This document shows positions 1-12,900 of a stretch of DNA of 64,000 bases, piece by piece. Within the stretch, counting starts at the first letter, position 1, and the number at the start of each line of letters is the position of its first letter. A model generated the notes under the pieces. The model was not told the DNA's origin. It saw only the letters and a list, made by a program, of their open reading frames with translations, and searched no databases. The stretch spans positions 2,046,001 through 2,110,000 of the forward strand of contig NC_134028.1 of NCBI RefSeq assembly GCF_964204645.1. Reading direction: 5' to 3'. A program made the position numbers and the translations under genes. The stretch is from Tubulanus polymorphus (taxonomy: Eukaryota; Nemertea; Palaeonemertea; Tubulaniformes; Tubulanidae).

Positions 1-3000
1 GGTGATTCGAGTCCAGTTGCTCGTACGGGTTTTCGCACGTGTAAAAGAACGGACCGATCGATCGGTATTTTTCGCGGAATTCGATTTGACGCACGTCGAA
101 GTTCGCCGACTTTCGTCGAATGTTCGACACCTCCGATGTTTGTAGTGGCGCCACCTGCTGTTTGGTTGTGATACCGATCTTTTTTGTGTTGTTCCATTGC
201 TCCGGCAGTTCCTAAACAACATAAACATTACAAGTTCATACACTATTCATGTATATATGATTATTCTGACAGACCAAGGTGCTGCGTAGGCTTTTATAGC
301 CAAGTGAATTCTCTTCAACCAATGAAATTGCAGGATTGTCAGAGTATTTCACATGAAGTTTTATGCAATGGTGCGCGGTCTGTTGAAAATCTGTTATCAT
401 TTCTTCATTCTCCACACAAATCACTACTTGGTTTAAGCCTTTAAACTCCCAGTAGACTATATTGTGTATAAAAGAACTGTATTCACCAAAGCGACAAGTA
501 GAAAGACCAGTTCAAGGCTTAATAGTGATCTGCATGAGAAACTTAGCTGTACAGATAACAACTCAGAATAGAACGCAGGCCTACAGAAAATCAATGTATT
601 ACCCCAAACAAGCGGTTACAAAACGTTCAAAGCCTTAGCAGTGAAAATAAATCAATATCTTTTCTTACCTGTAGCTGAAGATGAACTTCTTCGGGCATTT
701 CCTGTTCGTAAGTCTTCAGAAGTTCGATCGTCTGTTTCAAAGGTTCGAACATTTCGTCGGTGGTCGCTTGGCGATCTTTAACGGCCATAAGATGACCCAT
801 GACGGCGACGAGTTCGTCGTATTCGCCCTCCTCGATATGAGCCGTTAAACCCTTATCAGCTGTCTTAATGAATTCACCCAGTTCATTCAAACTGAAACAC
901 GAACATAGAACATAATTTCATCCATCTTGACGCGAAATGCAGCCCTGGTAAGTGAATATAACGTACCTATTAGTGACGTGATCGATGAGATGTTGTTTGA
1001 ACATGAAACTCCAACGTTTGATGATGTTCAGTAACGCTTGTTTGAACGGTTTCGAATCGACTTGGAACCATGATTCGAACAAAGTCATATATTCCAACGT
1101 TTCGACTTCCTCGTAGATCTTCTCGTACGCGTCGATCTGAATTTCAATGAGAAAAAAACATGATAAATATGTAGGTGGCTTATTGAAGAATGATGTGGGT
1201 GAACTGAAGCCAAACATCGTAATACGACAAGAGCAGACGGAACCAGTTTCAATACGAAGGTAGGAAGTCTTAGAATTTGACTCAAGTAGCCAACATTGTG
1301 GCTATAAAGACAAAATATTAGATTGGTTTTACCAGTAAATTGAAACCTGACTAAGCTATTGCTGAAGTAACTAAGGGGATTCTTCAGTTTGAATTCAAAG
1401 TGGTCTCTGAAGAAGGTAGGGTAGTGAAGATGAAATAATTACCTGTTCTTTGAATTGTTCGAGTGTTGGAGGTGATTCAGGAACCCCGTCCTCGGCGTGA
1501 GCCTCTATTTCTTCGGTCGTTAATACGTGGTTATACAACAAGAATTGACGCATGAATTCGTTTCGATCGTCGACCCACAAATACGCGTAATTATCAAACG
1601 AGTTTCTATATTCGCACGCTTTGTTCATCACGTTCTGAACGCGATCCATTAATTCTTGTCTCATTTCGGAGAGATCGTCCATCTCTTCTAAATCGGGCTG
1701 AAATGGACGCAACATGTAATGAAGCAACGGAAAACGAACAGCAACAAGTTTCAGTGAAGAAAAACAAACGACATAAAGAGTTTTGAAAATAGCTCGTGGA
1801 ATTGAGTCAAAACGTCAAATACACTTGAAGTTTTTTTTCATATTGTGGATTTTCTTCAATTGAATTAAACGTTCACTTTTTCACTGAAACCAACTTTCAT
1901 TGAGATTGTCACTAATATTCCAACATTGATCAATGCGATCCTTGGACACAATTCAGTTCTACACTTGTGAGTTACGTTACAGTCTCAATTTTTGCTCGAG
2001 GAGCACGTATTTGAACTAGGATGAAATCAAATAGGATACCTGTACTTTATAAATAATATCTATTGTCTATCATTATATAGAATTAGAATAGCTGAAAATG
2101 AACGATTTCAACTCAATAGGTTCCACTTGCAACTTGGGAAAAACAAAACCACTTTGCTTTGCGTACCTGATAATGTTCGTGACCGCTATGAGCCGCTAAT
2201 CGCGGGATCAACGAAGCTTGTTTGTAAATATCGCCGACGATACCGTCGACGAGATCGTAGAATCCGTCTGCTACTCCGTAATCGAGCGACGGTAAAAACA
2301 CCATATCCGGAACTTGTAGTTCGAGATGAGCGACGAACAACGGGTCGGCGATCTGTTTCACTTCGGTGTTCTCCAGTAAGAAATTCAAACTGCAGTGGAT
2401 CGTATAGAAATATCCTTCGATTACCATTTCATCGACGTAATCGACGTACGCCTTCCAAACATCGCTGTTACTGTCCGCTTTGAAGAATTCGAGATTTTCC
2501 TGAAGAAATTGATAACACGTATGTAATCATGACTTTCAGCCCTGACTTCCTTAAACAGCTGGGTCCAGTTCCACAGTTCGGAGTTAAGATTTGACCCTGA
2601 GTTAACTCATTGAAAATGAACTAATCTTAACTCAAGAGTTAACTCTAACTCACAACTGTGGAACTGGGTCCAGTTGCTCAAAAGTTGGTTAACGATAACC
2701 AGTGGATAAATACCATAGTAACAGTTAAGTTTTTATTATCACTATGTCAACTATCCACTGGTTAACTCTAACCAACCTTCGAGCAACTGGCCCCTGGAGG
2801 GAAAATCCATCCCCGTGCATTTTTTAAACAGGCATACCAATGTTTAATTACAACTTTAATACACCAGGATGCGGTGTACTAGCAAAGTCCATCGCCAATT
2901 CATACATTGCACCATGGTGTAGATGCACTGAAAGGGTTAATCCTGACACAGGTGTACTCACTAGAGGGTCCAGGACCCAGTTCCACAGTTCTGTGTTAAG

Positions 3001-6000
3001 ATTTGGTTCTGAGTTAACTCAGTGAAAATGAACTAATTTTAACTCAGACTTAACTTTAACTCACAACTGTGGAACTGGATCCTGGTCAATAAAGATACTG
3101 AAGAATAACTGACCTTTAACAACGCGTGAATCTTTTCGCCGTTCTGTCTGATTTCCGTGTAACGTCGATTCAGACGTTCGGCTCGATCGTCCAGATTCAT
3201 CAATGAATCGTGTTTACTTTCTTTACGCTCGAATAACGGCTGTTTGCTCCACGTGGCCATGATCGTTTGAATCTTTTCCACGTTGTCTTTAGCTTTCTGC
3301 ACGCGCATTTCCAGATCGTGTACTAGATCACGCGTTGCTTGGATGTACTCCCAAACACCTGCATATTAATGGACAGTTACCACATTTAGACAACAATTAT
3401 ATCAAAATCGTTCTCAAAAGTTAAGTCAATTGAGTTAAGTCATATTTTTGAGCATGAGTAATTACAAATTCAATTCTTATAGACAGAATTCTCTTTCTTT
3501 CATCTTTCTTAAAGTAATCGGTGTGTGTGGAAATGGTTTCTGAGGCTTATTAGGTTCTTGAATACAAAGTTACTGACTAACCTTCACCATTCCAGTTCAG
3601 AGATTGTTCGGCTTGCTGTAATTTGATATCGATTTCCTCCAGTTGACCTTCGACTAGCGGGAATTCGACCTCCAAAACGGTCTCGCGTACGCGGTTGTAC
3701 CACTGCACGGTGAGGTCGAGATTAGCGACGTATTGACGCAACGTTTCATTACGCGAATACATCTCCGAGGCGCTCGCCGGAATATCTTCCGATTGACGGA
3801 TATCGAGATATTTCACTTCGCGTAGCACGGCGACTAACTGTCAACAGATCATAAAATCGAAAAATTAGTCGTGAAAATACGGGTGATTAGACGCGTTATA
3901 GATTTCACTTTTTCAGAAATTACCTGCGGATCAAAGTTGACAGAGATGAGTTTATTTTCTTCGTTTCTCGTAATCAGCGGTTGAGCCAAATTGAACGAAC
4001 ACGCTTCATCTACGCTAGCGACCCATTCATCAAATATTCCAATATCGTACCTGAAAAATTAATCGTAACAAAGTTCCATCATTTTTCAATACAATTTGCT
4101 TCTTTTTGCGACGAATTGCGGATGATTTCGCGTAATACTTACTTGCCGAGTAATTCTAACATCTCGTCGTATTTCTCGTAAACGAGTTTCGCCTCTTTAC
4201 TCTCCATGCACGGATGTTCGATATGTTTAAAACTACCCATCGGCACGGTGATCCGATCACGCAGCTCCTGCGACCATTTCAACCCGCCGGTGACGTTCGG
4301 CATGTTTTTATGCGATCGCGGGCGGCCGTGATCTTTCGTTTCTTGCATGTATCGGTCGTAGATCATTTTCGCTTGGTTCAAATCGGAGTCCATCAATATC
4401 ACGATCGACGGATATCGACTGTCGAAGTCGTCTTTAATTACGGTTCGTTCGATTAGCGAACCGAGGATATCTAACAACTGAAACAGAGAAATAATGAGTA
4501 ACGAATAATAGCGGCTAAGGGGGTCAGGTACAAGACTCGTTTATTGGAGAACTTACTTTGAATATAGATTCAAGGCCGGAACAATCGTCAAAAGCTTGAC
4601 AGACAATAGCTCCAAGACGTCGGTCTAAATCAGCGATCTGGCTTTTGAAATTATCGTAGTCTTTGATGAACGCCTGCAACAAAAATTAAGATTTTGCAAA
4701 AATTTTGAGAAAACAGCATAAAAATATAAACCGGTTGGCTCTAAAGGGTCGAGTTGAACTTACATCATCTTTAGGATCCATGCAATCGTAGGTGCTTTCA
4801 GCGAATACTTTATACAATTCATTAAACTCGTCGAAAATACTAACAACTTGCGCACTAAGCATCTTTCCTTTAATTCCGCCGAATTCAACCTTTTCCAGTT
4901 TCATGAATTCCATCGCGGTGTCAAACAGTTCCTGAAAATAATATAACGAAGCAAACTATAGACATATGACAGCAACTGGCATCGACAACGTATTTCACCA
5001 TCGATATCGAACTTTTCAGAGAATGAATTTTATGAAGAACTTACATTAACAGTCGCGACTCGCTCCATGAATTTATCGTATCTCGCGAATACGAGAGGGT
5101 TCGCGAACTCCCATTCTTTCGGCTCGTTACCGTCTTTGAAATATTCGGTGAGTTTCGCGCGGTGAGTTTCGTACGAACTCTTGAAGTACTGTAACACTTT
5201 GTAAGCTTGTTGCACTTTTTCAGCCGTTTCCTCGATTTCTCCCTTGAACAATTCTTGCGGCTCGAGGAAGTTCGTGCACTATAAAGTTAAGTAAATGAAG
5301 ATGAAACATTTGCCAAACATTTGCCGTATGACCGAGGCATTATTCTAAATCAATGAACTCTTTTTGATGGATAGTCTAAGGAGGGCCCTTTACAGTCATA
5401 GCTCGAATGGTCTTCATTTGTATGACAAGGCCTTAATTACCCAAGTCGGGTTCTGGAAGTCATTGATCTAATCCATGACTGTGATACTGGTCAGAGGAAG
5501 ACTCATTGAAGATGACAGGTACTTACAGCGTTTATGAATAGATTACAGACTTCTTGTAAGAGCACAATAATACGAGCGGGTGTATTATAGTATTTACTAT
5601 TAGACCACACCAGACATAATGTATGCATCAGAGGATCGATGAACGGTTGACAATCGCCGAAATCTGCCTGTTCCAAATCTTCGAACTGACACTGCATCGG
5701 CTTCAAGTGAATGTTGATGTCTTGAGCTTCGGTCAAAGCTAAAATTTGAAGAAAAACAAACATACGCAATGAATATACCGAAATTGGAATATCTTTGTTT
5801 TGCGGATAATCTCGAGATTTAGTTACCTTCAACTACATCTCTGAAAATATTTCTGAACGAAGGGAAATAACTACTGTTGGTACGCTCAAGAAGTTCAGCC
5901 ATTTTTCGCACTTTTGGATCCCTGAGCTGCAACAGATCGAAAAGCAGAAATTCGTTGAATTTGATAAGTCACAGAATTATCAGAATTTCCCCCACAAATT

Positions 6001-7456
6001 TCAGCTAGATTAGACAAAAACTGCCTGAAAAGGAAAATGACTTTAATACCTGGTCGTAAATGCAGTCAAGATTTTCCATCTTGGCTTTCCAGAATTGTAC
6101 TTCGACGAATGGCGTAGGATTGAGTCCTTCGAGTAATGGCTGCGCTGAATCACGTTTGAGCACATCTCTGATCTGATGGGTCCATTCGATTATAACCGAT
6201 TCTATCGAGTGCACCAAATTTCGGTCGTAAGTTTCTGGCCTATAACGAGAAAAATGACGATAACTAATTTTGATAAATTTCTGATAAAAACTATCGATTA
6301 AGTCATAACTCATCTCGACAATAAGTCAGAAAAATCTAGTCGGAACGAAGTCTTTATTTTACGTACTTTTCTTCGAGTTCTTGTTGTTCGACTTTCTCAG
6401 CTCCGACGGGTAACGGTAACAATGTCTTACCCTTCACCTGACCAGCAACGACGTATACGCTACTCTTTAAATTGTGCACGTGACGTAAAACATCCTGCGA
6501 TACAACATGCGGCCATTGCTCGTGATTACGTTCATTAGATAACAATGGAACCAATACCTGAAAAATTAATATCAGTTTTCATTTATCACTAAAAGAAAGG
6601 CATAGAACCATCAACAAAAAAGGTCGACTCGCGCGAACACCAGGGGTCAATTTTTAGACATAGGTCAAGTTTTCCGAAGAAGTTGAAATGCTGAAGTTTT
6701 AATGTTGTCCTCATTGAAAACATTCACATTTAGCAACGAAAGCAAATATTTGACAATAGTTTACTCTATTAGTTTAACTAATCGAAAATGAACTTCTTTT
6801 AAATCAAGAGAAGAGTTTTTAACTCTTATTTACAACCGGTGAATTTGGTCTTGTGGCCGTAAGTTTTGAGCCAAGTCTGGCCATAATTTCTAACTGCTAG
6901 GGGTTAACTCAATAGTTCAGCTGGTTTAGGTTAAAAATAGAACTAGGTCTAGCCCTTAAGTAATAGCCTCTTAAAAAGACCCTAACTTTTACTCTGTTTG
7001 AATCATTTTCATAGACACACATAGTCATAGCAATTAGTCCTGATTAAAACTTATCTAGTCAATGTTCTCTAGAGACTAGAATTCAAACTTGGGTCCTACC
7101 TCATCGACAAAGGCTGAAAGCTGATCAACAGGCGAATAGGCGAGATCACCGTATAACATCGACGTTCGGAAATTCATATCTTTACCAACGGCTTCTTTCT
7201 TCTTTTTGATGAAATAACACGCTTTATTTTTCAACTGCGTCGGCCAATCGTGTTGAACCGACAAACCGCCGGATGCCGTGGCAACGACGAGAAGTTTCGG
7301 AATGTCATTCTTTTCGAAAAAGTCCATGAAAAGCTGTTTGTTTTCATCGACGCTGTACATCTTCGTCCATTTGTCCGCTTTTAGTTTGAACGTTTTTAAC
7401 GCATAATCGGCGATAAATTCCACCCGATTATCGTTCAATTCCAACTCGTTCGCCAT
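1..7456 (-). CDS. DNAH17: axonemal dynein heavy chain, outer-arm beta type (5' part, 17 exons)
   Basis: ATP-driven motor chain of the ciliary or sperm-flagellar outer dynein arm. Exons in transcript order: 7456-7100, 6557-6367, 6239-6050, 5926-5827, 5738-5527, 5278-5045, 4931-4764, 4673-4557, 4477-4143, 4050-3924, 3837-3582, 3358-3114, 2499-2167, 1697-1443, 1136-967, 891-669, 211-1. Every junction has GT/AG and the phases chain without a break, giving about 1,241 residues of a family near 4,400-4,500. Only the tail (DHC_N1) and the entry to the linker (DHC_N2) are present; the AAA ring, stalk and microtubule-binding domain lie off the left edge. Recognisable segments include MGHLMAVKDRQATTDEMFEP, FEPLKQTIELLKTYEQEMPE, ELPEQWNNTKK, KQQVAPLQTSEVS and LNWNGEGVWEYIQ. 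By recalled comparison these fit DNAH17 better than DNAH9 or DNAH11. The start is the ATG at 7456-7454, which opens MANELELNDNRVEF. No internal stop or frameshift was seen. Divergent neighbour: ACSL. Confidence 0.95.
2561..2671. repeat. fold-back MITE-like element, family A, copy 1
   Basis: Lies in the dynein intron 2500-3113. CCAGTTCCACAGTT at 2565-2578 is the exact inverse of 2654-2667, and the interior (GAGTTAACTC, GAAAATGAACTAA) is largely self-complementary. About 110 bp with no coding capacity. The same family occurs at 2970-3085. Confidence 0.8.
2670..2790. repeat. fold-back MITE-like element, family B
   Basis: It starts where family A copy 1 ends; the two share about two bases. The left arm begins CCAGTTGCTC (2670-2679) and the right arm ends GAGCAACTGG (2781-2790). 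About 39 bp at each end pair with few mismatches, including GGTTA and AACCAGTGGATA blocks. The middle is AT-rich. No protein is coded. Confidence 0.8.
2970..3085. repeat. fold-back MITE-like element, family A, copy 2
   Basis: The terminal inverted repeats at 2970-2990 and 3065-3085 match at 20 of 21 positions. The arm core is CCAGTTCCACAGTT, as in copy 1, and the interior again carries GTTAACTC and GAAAATGAACTAA. It lies 29 bp from the end of the intron, near the acceptor side of exon 2499-2167's upstream neighbour on the + map. Length is about 116 bp. Confidence 0.82.
6750..6850. repeat. decayed relative of the family A fold-back element
   Basis: This intronic stretch keeps the family A order: GTTTAACTAATCG, GAAAATGAACTTC, AATCAAGAGAAGAG, TTTACAACCGGTGAATTTGG. 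The ends have diverged too far to form a clear terminal repeat. Recognised only by alignment with the copies at 2561 and 2970. Confidence 0.5.
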
Positions 7457-7684
7457 TTTTATTTCTTTTCACACGGTTCGCGCCCGTTAAAAAAACAAGA
7501 AATATCAGCGAATTTAACAGTTCTTCTACTTATCAATTTATTCTAGACGTTCTCTAGCTGTCTATCTTCATTATTTAGAGCCGCTTGCTTAGTTTATCGA
7601 CGGGATTTATTGCAGAAATCAACGGTAATACTGCCGACTTCTCCCCGGCCCAGCTCTGTACTGTCTTGTGTACTGTTGGAACTC

Positions 7685-7701
7685 GGTTGCCCGTGGTAAC
7701 C
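7685..7701. promoter_or_regulatory. RFX-type X-box upstream of the dynein start
   Basis: GGTTGCC-CGT-GGTAACC: two half-sites with one mismatch in inverted symmetry and a 3-nt spacer. They fit the X-box pattern GTYNCC-N(1-3)-RGNAAC bound by RFX factors, which drive ciliary genes in animals. It lies about 230 bp upstream of the dynein ATG, the usual promoter distance, so placement supports the call. A 2-nt spacer is commoner than 3. Confidence 0.6.
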
Positions 7702-7939
7702 AACGTAAACTGTAATTGTTGAACCATAACGATCCTGTTGCAGATGGCAGCACAAATCGGTGTGAACAGTACTGATTATAAACGGGTGCCTCCAGAAGTT
7801 TTGGGTGGCTCCAATGCCGGTTTTAAAACGAAGCGCGATTGACCCAATCAAGTCAAGAATTTCGAAGAAAAGCTGCAGACATGATATACATTTTTTTCAT
7901 GATGCGGATAGTTGCTTTTTTGTATCGTGGACTCAGTGG

Positions 7940-8240
7940 GTATCGACTTGACCGACCTGGTTCCGCCGCGGGTCGGGCAAAGAGCTGAGGCACCGCGGCA
8001 CCTGTGATGGTCCGTCGGTGTTTTTTATCCGTCGACGGGAGTTTTTGCCGGAATAATTGAAAAGTGCGGCCCAAATTGCACCCGCCCTCGATCACGGGCC
8101 GCGAAGGTGCCGCGATTTTTATGACCCGGGCCCTTCAAGGCTTCTCACCGGGCCGGGCCGCGCCGCGAGAGCTGTTGACCCGGCCTGCGTTGCTATGCAA
8201 GAGCTCGTGCCTATATAACTAGTGACAATAGGTACAATCG
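7940..8240 (+). promoter_or_regulatory. GC-rich island and TATA box between the divergent genes
   Basis: The stretch 7960-8200 is far richer in G, C and CpG than its surroundings (CCGCCGCGGG, CCGGGCCGGGCCGCGCCGCG). It ends in TATATAA at 8212-8218, read on the plus strand. A start site near 8240 would suit the acyl-CoA synthetase. Strand assignment rests on the TATA box alone. Confidence 0.45.
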
Positions 8241-8464
8241 GTCTTTAAAAATAGCTGTTTACCAATTGAATTGAAATAGCAGTACTACAACGCGTTACTA
8301 GATTGGTGCCGGGGAACTGCCACTTGTGACTGAGTCCGGGTAGAGACATTTTACTGAACGTCGGTCGACAGTTCATGCGCTATGCACGACTGAGTAACAG
8401 ACGTTTTCAGACACGACTTTTACCGCTTTGCAGTAGAGATTTACCTGACCGATTTCAGCTTTAC
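8240..8464 (+). other. candidate 5' noncoding exon of the acyl-CoA synthetase gene
   Basis: Downstream of the TATA box the first strong donor is TTAC|GTAAGT (exon end 8464). The next strong acceptor before the start codon is ATATTTTCAG|TTGTG (exon start 9971), which joins a leader to the ATG at 9982. This would make a 1.5-kb first intron (8465-9970). The ORFs in that interval on both strands look like chance. Confidence 0.35.
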
Positions 8465-9981
8465 GTAAGTGTGGTTTACAACAGCATGTTTTGCAGGCAG
8501 TAGATAATTAATCAGGTAGTATCTCATTGATACAAACGATATCACGATTCACGCGTTGCGGTCACTGTTTTGCAGAACACGCTTTACTTGTATTTTGGAA
8601 ATGAAAGTTCAGTTCTCCGTGTTTTTGCAAACGTGTCATAGAATTTTCAGTGACGAAGTTATTTTGGTTATTTGCTATTTCATGCGAAGCTCGAAGACGT
8701 TTCATTTTGAGGCAACTTGCTATGCCAACAAAATGCACGTTGGTTTTTTGATTCAACTGGGGAACAAAATATGTTATGCGTCGGTTTTGTTTTTTTTTGT
8801 CACTGGTTTTATTGTTAAAGAGTTGTCTGCCAACCAATTATTTTAGACGACGTTTGTTGCCTGCGTTCCGCTATTTTTTAATGAACGATAGAAAAAAAAT
8901 CCTCCCATGTTTGACATGTCTCTATGATGCATGGTATGGTGTTTATATTTCTTTCTAAGGTTACCGAGATAGAATCTATGGACCGTTAGTGTAGGCGGAC
9001 ATTTTTCGCATACTTATTTATGCATTAGTATCCCTTTCATTTCAAACTTTAAAGTTGAAGTACACCGAATTCGCTTAAAGTCTAAGCCGGTGTCAATGAT
9101 ACAAACTGAACTTTAGCCAGCATTATCGCGCGCAAGTACTAGTAAGTTAGTTCATAGGTCAATCGCTATGTCAGAAAACCAATTCGTCTTATGTGAGATT
9201 CATCTTTTAAGGAAAATAATGAAAATCTCAATTGAAGTATACGTGTTAAAAACCCCCAGAAATAACGCCGACAGAAAGACAAATCGGTAAGTAGTAGGCC
9301 TATGTTAAGAAATAATCATTCTTTCCGACTTGGCCGGTACCGCATATTCTTCTTGCAATTATCAATCGGAAAAGATAATTTTTGTTGGCTGACGTCCCAT
9401 TCCAAGCGACCATTGCCAAGAACGTATGAGTAGGTCTGTCAAGGTAAGCGGGGATTTATAACGAAGTTACTTTCGCGTATAACTGAGTTACGGAGCGTGC
9501 TATTCGTTGACAGCATCAGAGCGTCAAAGCGTCGAATCCTAACATATGATTAGATTTTTTATTGGAACATTAGATCTAAGTGGATTCACGTATAGATCAC
9601 AAAAGGTATTATATCCATTAAACTATGAATGAATGAATGAAAAATGCCCGAATAATCACGTATCAATAGTTTTCCTTTTTTAAATGACACAGCCGGCAAA
9701 TATCATATACGATTTAACTGTATGCGTATTATAGCGACTATGATAAGTTGTATATATATATATACAATACATCGCATGTTATTAAGGGATTTGTGCTGAA
9801 GAAGTTGAACTCTACTCTACATGTGATATATATGATTCCTTATCTTACTTCATTTGAATCGTTTGTCGGGTGTGAGACTGAACTGATATTTCCTCGTTAT
9901 TCTATTGGAGAAAGTATCATCATGTATTAATCCCAGTTGATGAATCGTGCTTTATGTGATATATTTTCAGTTGTGCCAGGT

Positions 9982-12900
9982 ATGGAGTTTCTGACGGAGA
10001 GTAACCCCGTGTTAATGGCAGGGGCAGTTCTTGTCATCTTTTTCGGTTACATCCTAACTCGTAAAAAGAGGAACTACGACCTAGAAGCGAGACTCGCTAA
10101 CCAATCGTTTGAACTGAAGGTAAACTATTTATACGATAAGAATATTTATATTCGGAAGTAGATATCCTTTTACGATCGAGTTGTTGATTTCGATTTCAGG
10201 CAATAAACCGAAAAATGACACAATGTTTAAGTAGTATTTCTTAATTGGAAATATCGGAATTGCTCTGGGAATGAACAAGGCTTTTCTGAAAATTCATCCA
10301 ATGCCCGCCTACCACTAGATTTATTTGAAATTGCTTGGGCTATAAGTATATATTTGAATGGCTGACAATATGATCGAAAAATAATTTTCTGTGCGTTCTT
10401 TTTCACCCATGCAAAATAAGTCCTCGGCCCAATTTATATATATTTTGTACTGAATATTTGGTCTAAGAATTTAATATGCCAGTACATGCGTCGTACATAT
10501 AAACATTTTGTGTCAATGTATTTAAATCAGGTTTTCATATACGTGTATAAGCAATAACTGCAAATACAGACAATGACATGTCTACATTTGTAGTTGACAC
10601 CAGTACTTAGGTTCGTGATATACTTACTATACGATATTACGTGAAACAGGTCAACTTCATTACTATTCGGAACACAATAAAGGCGTAGTATGTATATAGT
10701 GTTTTTCTTCGGTCTATTATTCGCGCGCGTTCATTTATTCATTAATTTTTTTTCAGGGCAACGAGCCCGCACGCCTGAGCGCGTTATGCAAGAACGGCAA
10801 AATAGTCAGCGAATATCACGAGGAAGTTCGTACGATTTACGATGCTGTTTTACGCGGCTTGAGATTTTCAGGTCAGCAGCCAATCGCGGTCTTTCCGCGT
10901 TGATTTTGCACATATTTAAACCATCTAATCATCGATCGAAACAGTGATTCGATTGTTTACAACATTAGTACATTAGTAACAACAACTTAAGGAGCTTATT
11001 TATTTGATAATTGACCGCGCTAGATATTGTATGGTCAAAGTTTCACATTGCCTCACCTAACAATGCGCCAATTCTCAATCTTGAATAGTCTATTTGTGAC
11101 CACGTTATTCAATATCAACATGATTTGTTATTGAAATAAATAATTCCAGTTTAAACCATATTAGTTGTTTGATGACTTAACTCTTAAACAAGTCCGTATA
11201 AACACAAAAACTTTCTAAGTTTGATTATGGAATTCTGAATTTTGTAAAGCTCGAAAACGGTTAAGTAATCCTTGCAACTACTTATTGTTAATTCTTCGTT
11301 TTGCCAAAACTACTTTCTTAATGAACGAGAAGGTATTATGGAAAAAATCGAAAATTATCATTTTACTTTACGCTACAGCGGACCAACCGTTATTGGGAGT
11401 GCGACATCCTGATGGCGGACCGTACAAGTGGACAACTCATCAACAGGTAAAACGTCAAAACAAAAAGTTTCCTATTTCCAGTGTAAAAACAATGATGGGC
11501 ATTGCCAGCAATAATCGATTTCGTTGTATTTTGCAGACGTACGATCGATCATGGGATTTTGGATCTGGTTTATTGAAACTATGGCACCAACCCGGGCAGT
11601 CGACATTCATCGGGATATTCAGCGGTAACAGACCCGAGGTATTGTAATCTAATTCAGAAGGAACCCTTCCTGTATCCTTTCTGTTTATTTTCACGAATGT
11701 TATATTTCTATTATAGTGGATCTACACAGACGTAGCTTGTAATATATATTCATTCGTCAGCGTTCCTCTTTACGATACTCTTGGTTTAGAAGCCGTCATT
11801 CATATCATCAATCAAGGTATCTTAAGTTAAAGTTTAGATAATGATTATTTTTCGTACTATGCACCGTACCTTATTTATTGCACCGGGCACCTTGCCACAG
11901 CACTTGTGGCTGTGAACAGCTTTTAAAGCTTGCGTGGTGTCCCTCTCCATATTGTCAACCAATTATATTTTTTAATATTCTGTTCATTAAAAATTTGTTT
12001 TTGTGGAGAAAATAAAACCATATCGAATCATTTTAGAAAATACTCGTTAAAATGTCCGCGTTGATGTTTTGTAGTTGGTCTCGAGACAATCGTTGTTGAC
12101 ACAGACGCCAGGGTAAACATTCTGAAGTCAATCGCAGACAAGGTTCCGACGTTAAAAAATCTCGTAGTTATCGACGAGAAGTCTGCTGCGGAATGCGAGG
12201 ACGATAGATTTGATATTCGTTCGTTCAAATCCGTCCAGGTAAGTGACATATCGGAGCCGTCGAAGCCATCTGCTACTGATAGTACATTTTGCACAATAAA
12301 TACCAACTAGTGTTGATATATATCATATAAACCAGCATATCTGGTGAAATTTATCAACAAAAATTATTGCGAATAATTTTCCTGAAAATATAGATGCTGA
12401 AAGAAATATTACAAATGAAAAGCTTAGAAAGCCGACGAAATTCCATGACCTACATAATGTTGCATATTCGTTGTAAGCGAATTAATAGTTTCTATAGTGA
12501 ATTAGTACATTAACCCAAAAACCTGAAATCTATTGAAAATCATCAATATGGTGGTTTTTCACTAGATTTTATCATTCGGTGAAATTGATCTATCATTCAA
12601 AACATCTGTGATGTTACATTTCAAGCAGATGTCTAATTGGCGTTTTCTCTAATCCCTGAATCGGTATCTAATTCGCTCTGAAATTAATTTGGAAAAATAT
12701 AGCTATCAATCATTGCATTTACAATCTGACATCACAAATTAAAGAAATGATGTAACAAATATAAAATACGTTTTCATTGATCATTATGATTTTTGTTTCA
12801 ATCAGGATCTAGGTTCAGCAAAACGGGTCGAACCAACGGTAAGTACTCAAATTCAAAAGTACTGTTGAATTCAATCCCCGACCACCTGAAACATGAAAAA

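Noticed and set aside
184-444. 86-residue plus-strand ORF at the left edge
   Set aside because: It overlaps the acceptor and start of a dynein exon on the minus strand and continues into that intron.
8556-8846. Overlapping ORFs of about 90 residues on both strands
   Set aside because: They lie in the presumed first intron of ACSL, carry no domain, and reflect low stop density rather than a gene.
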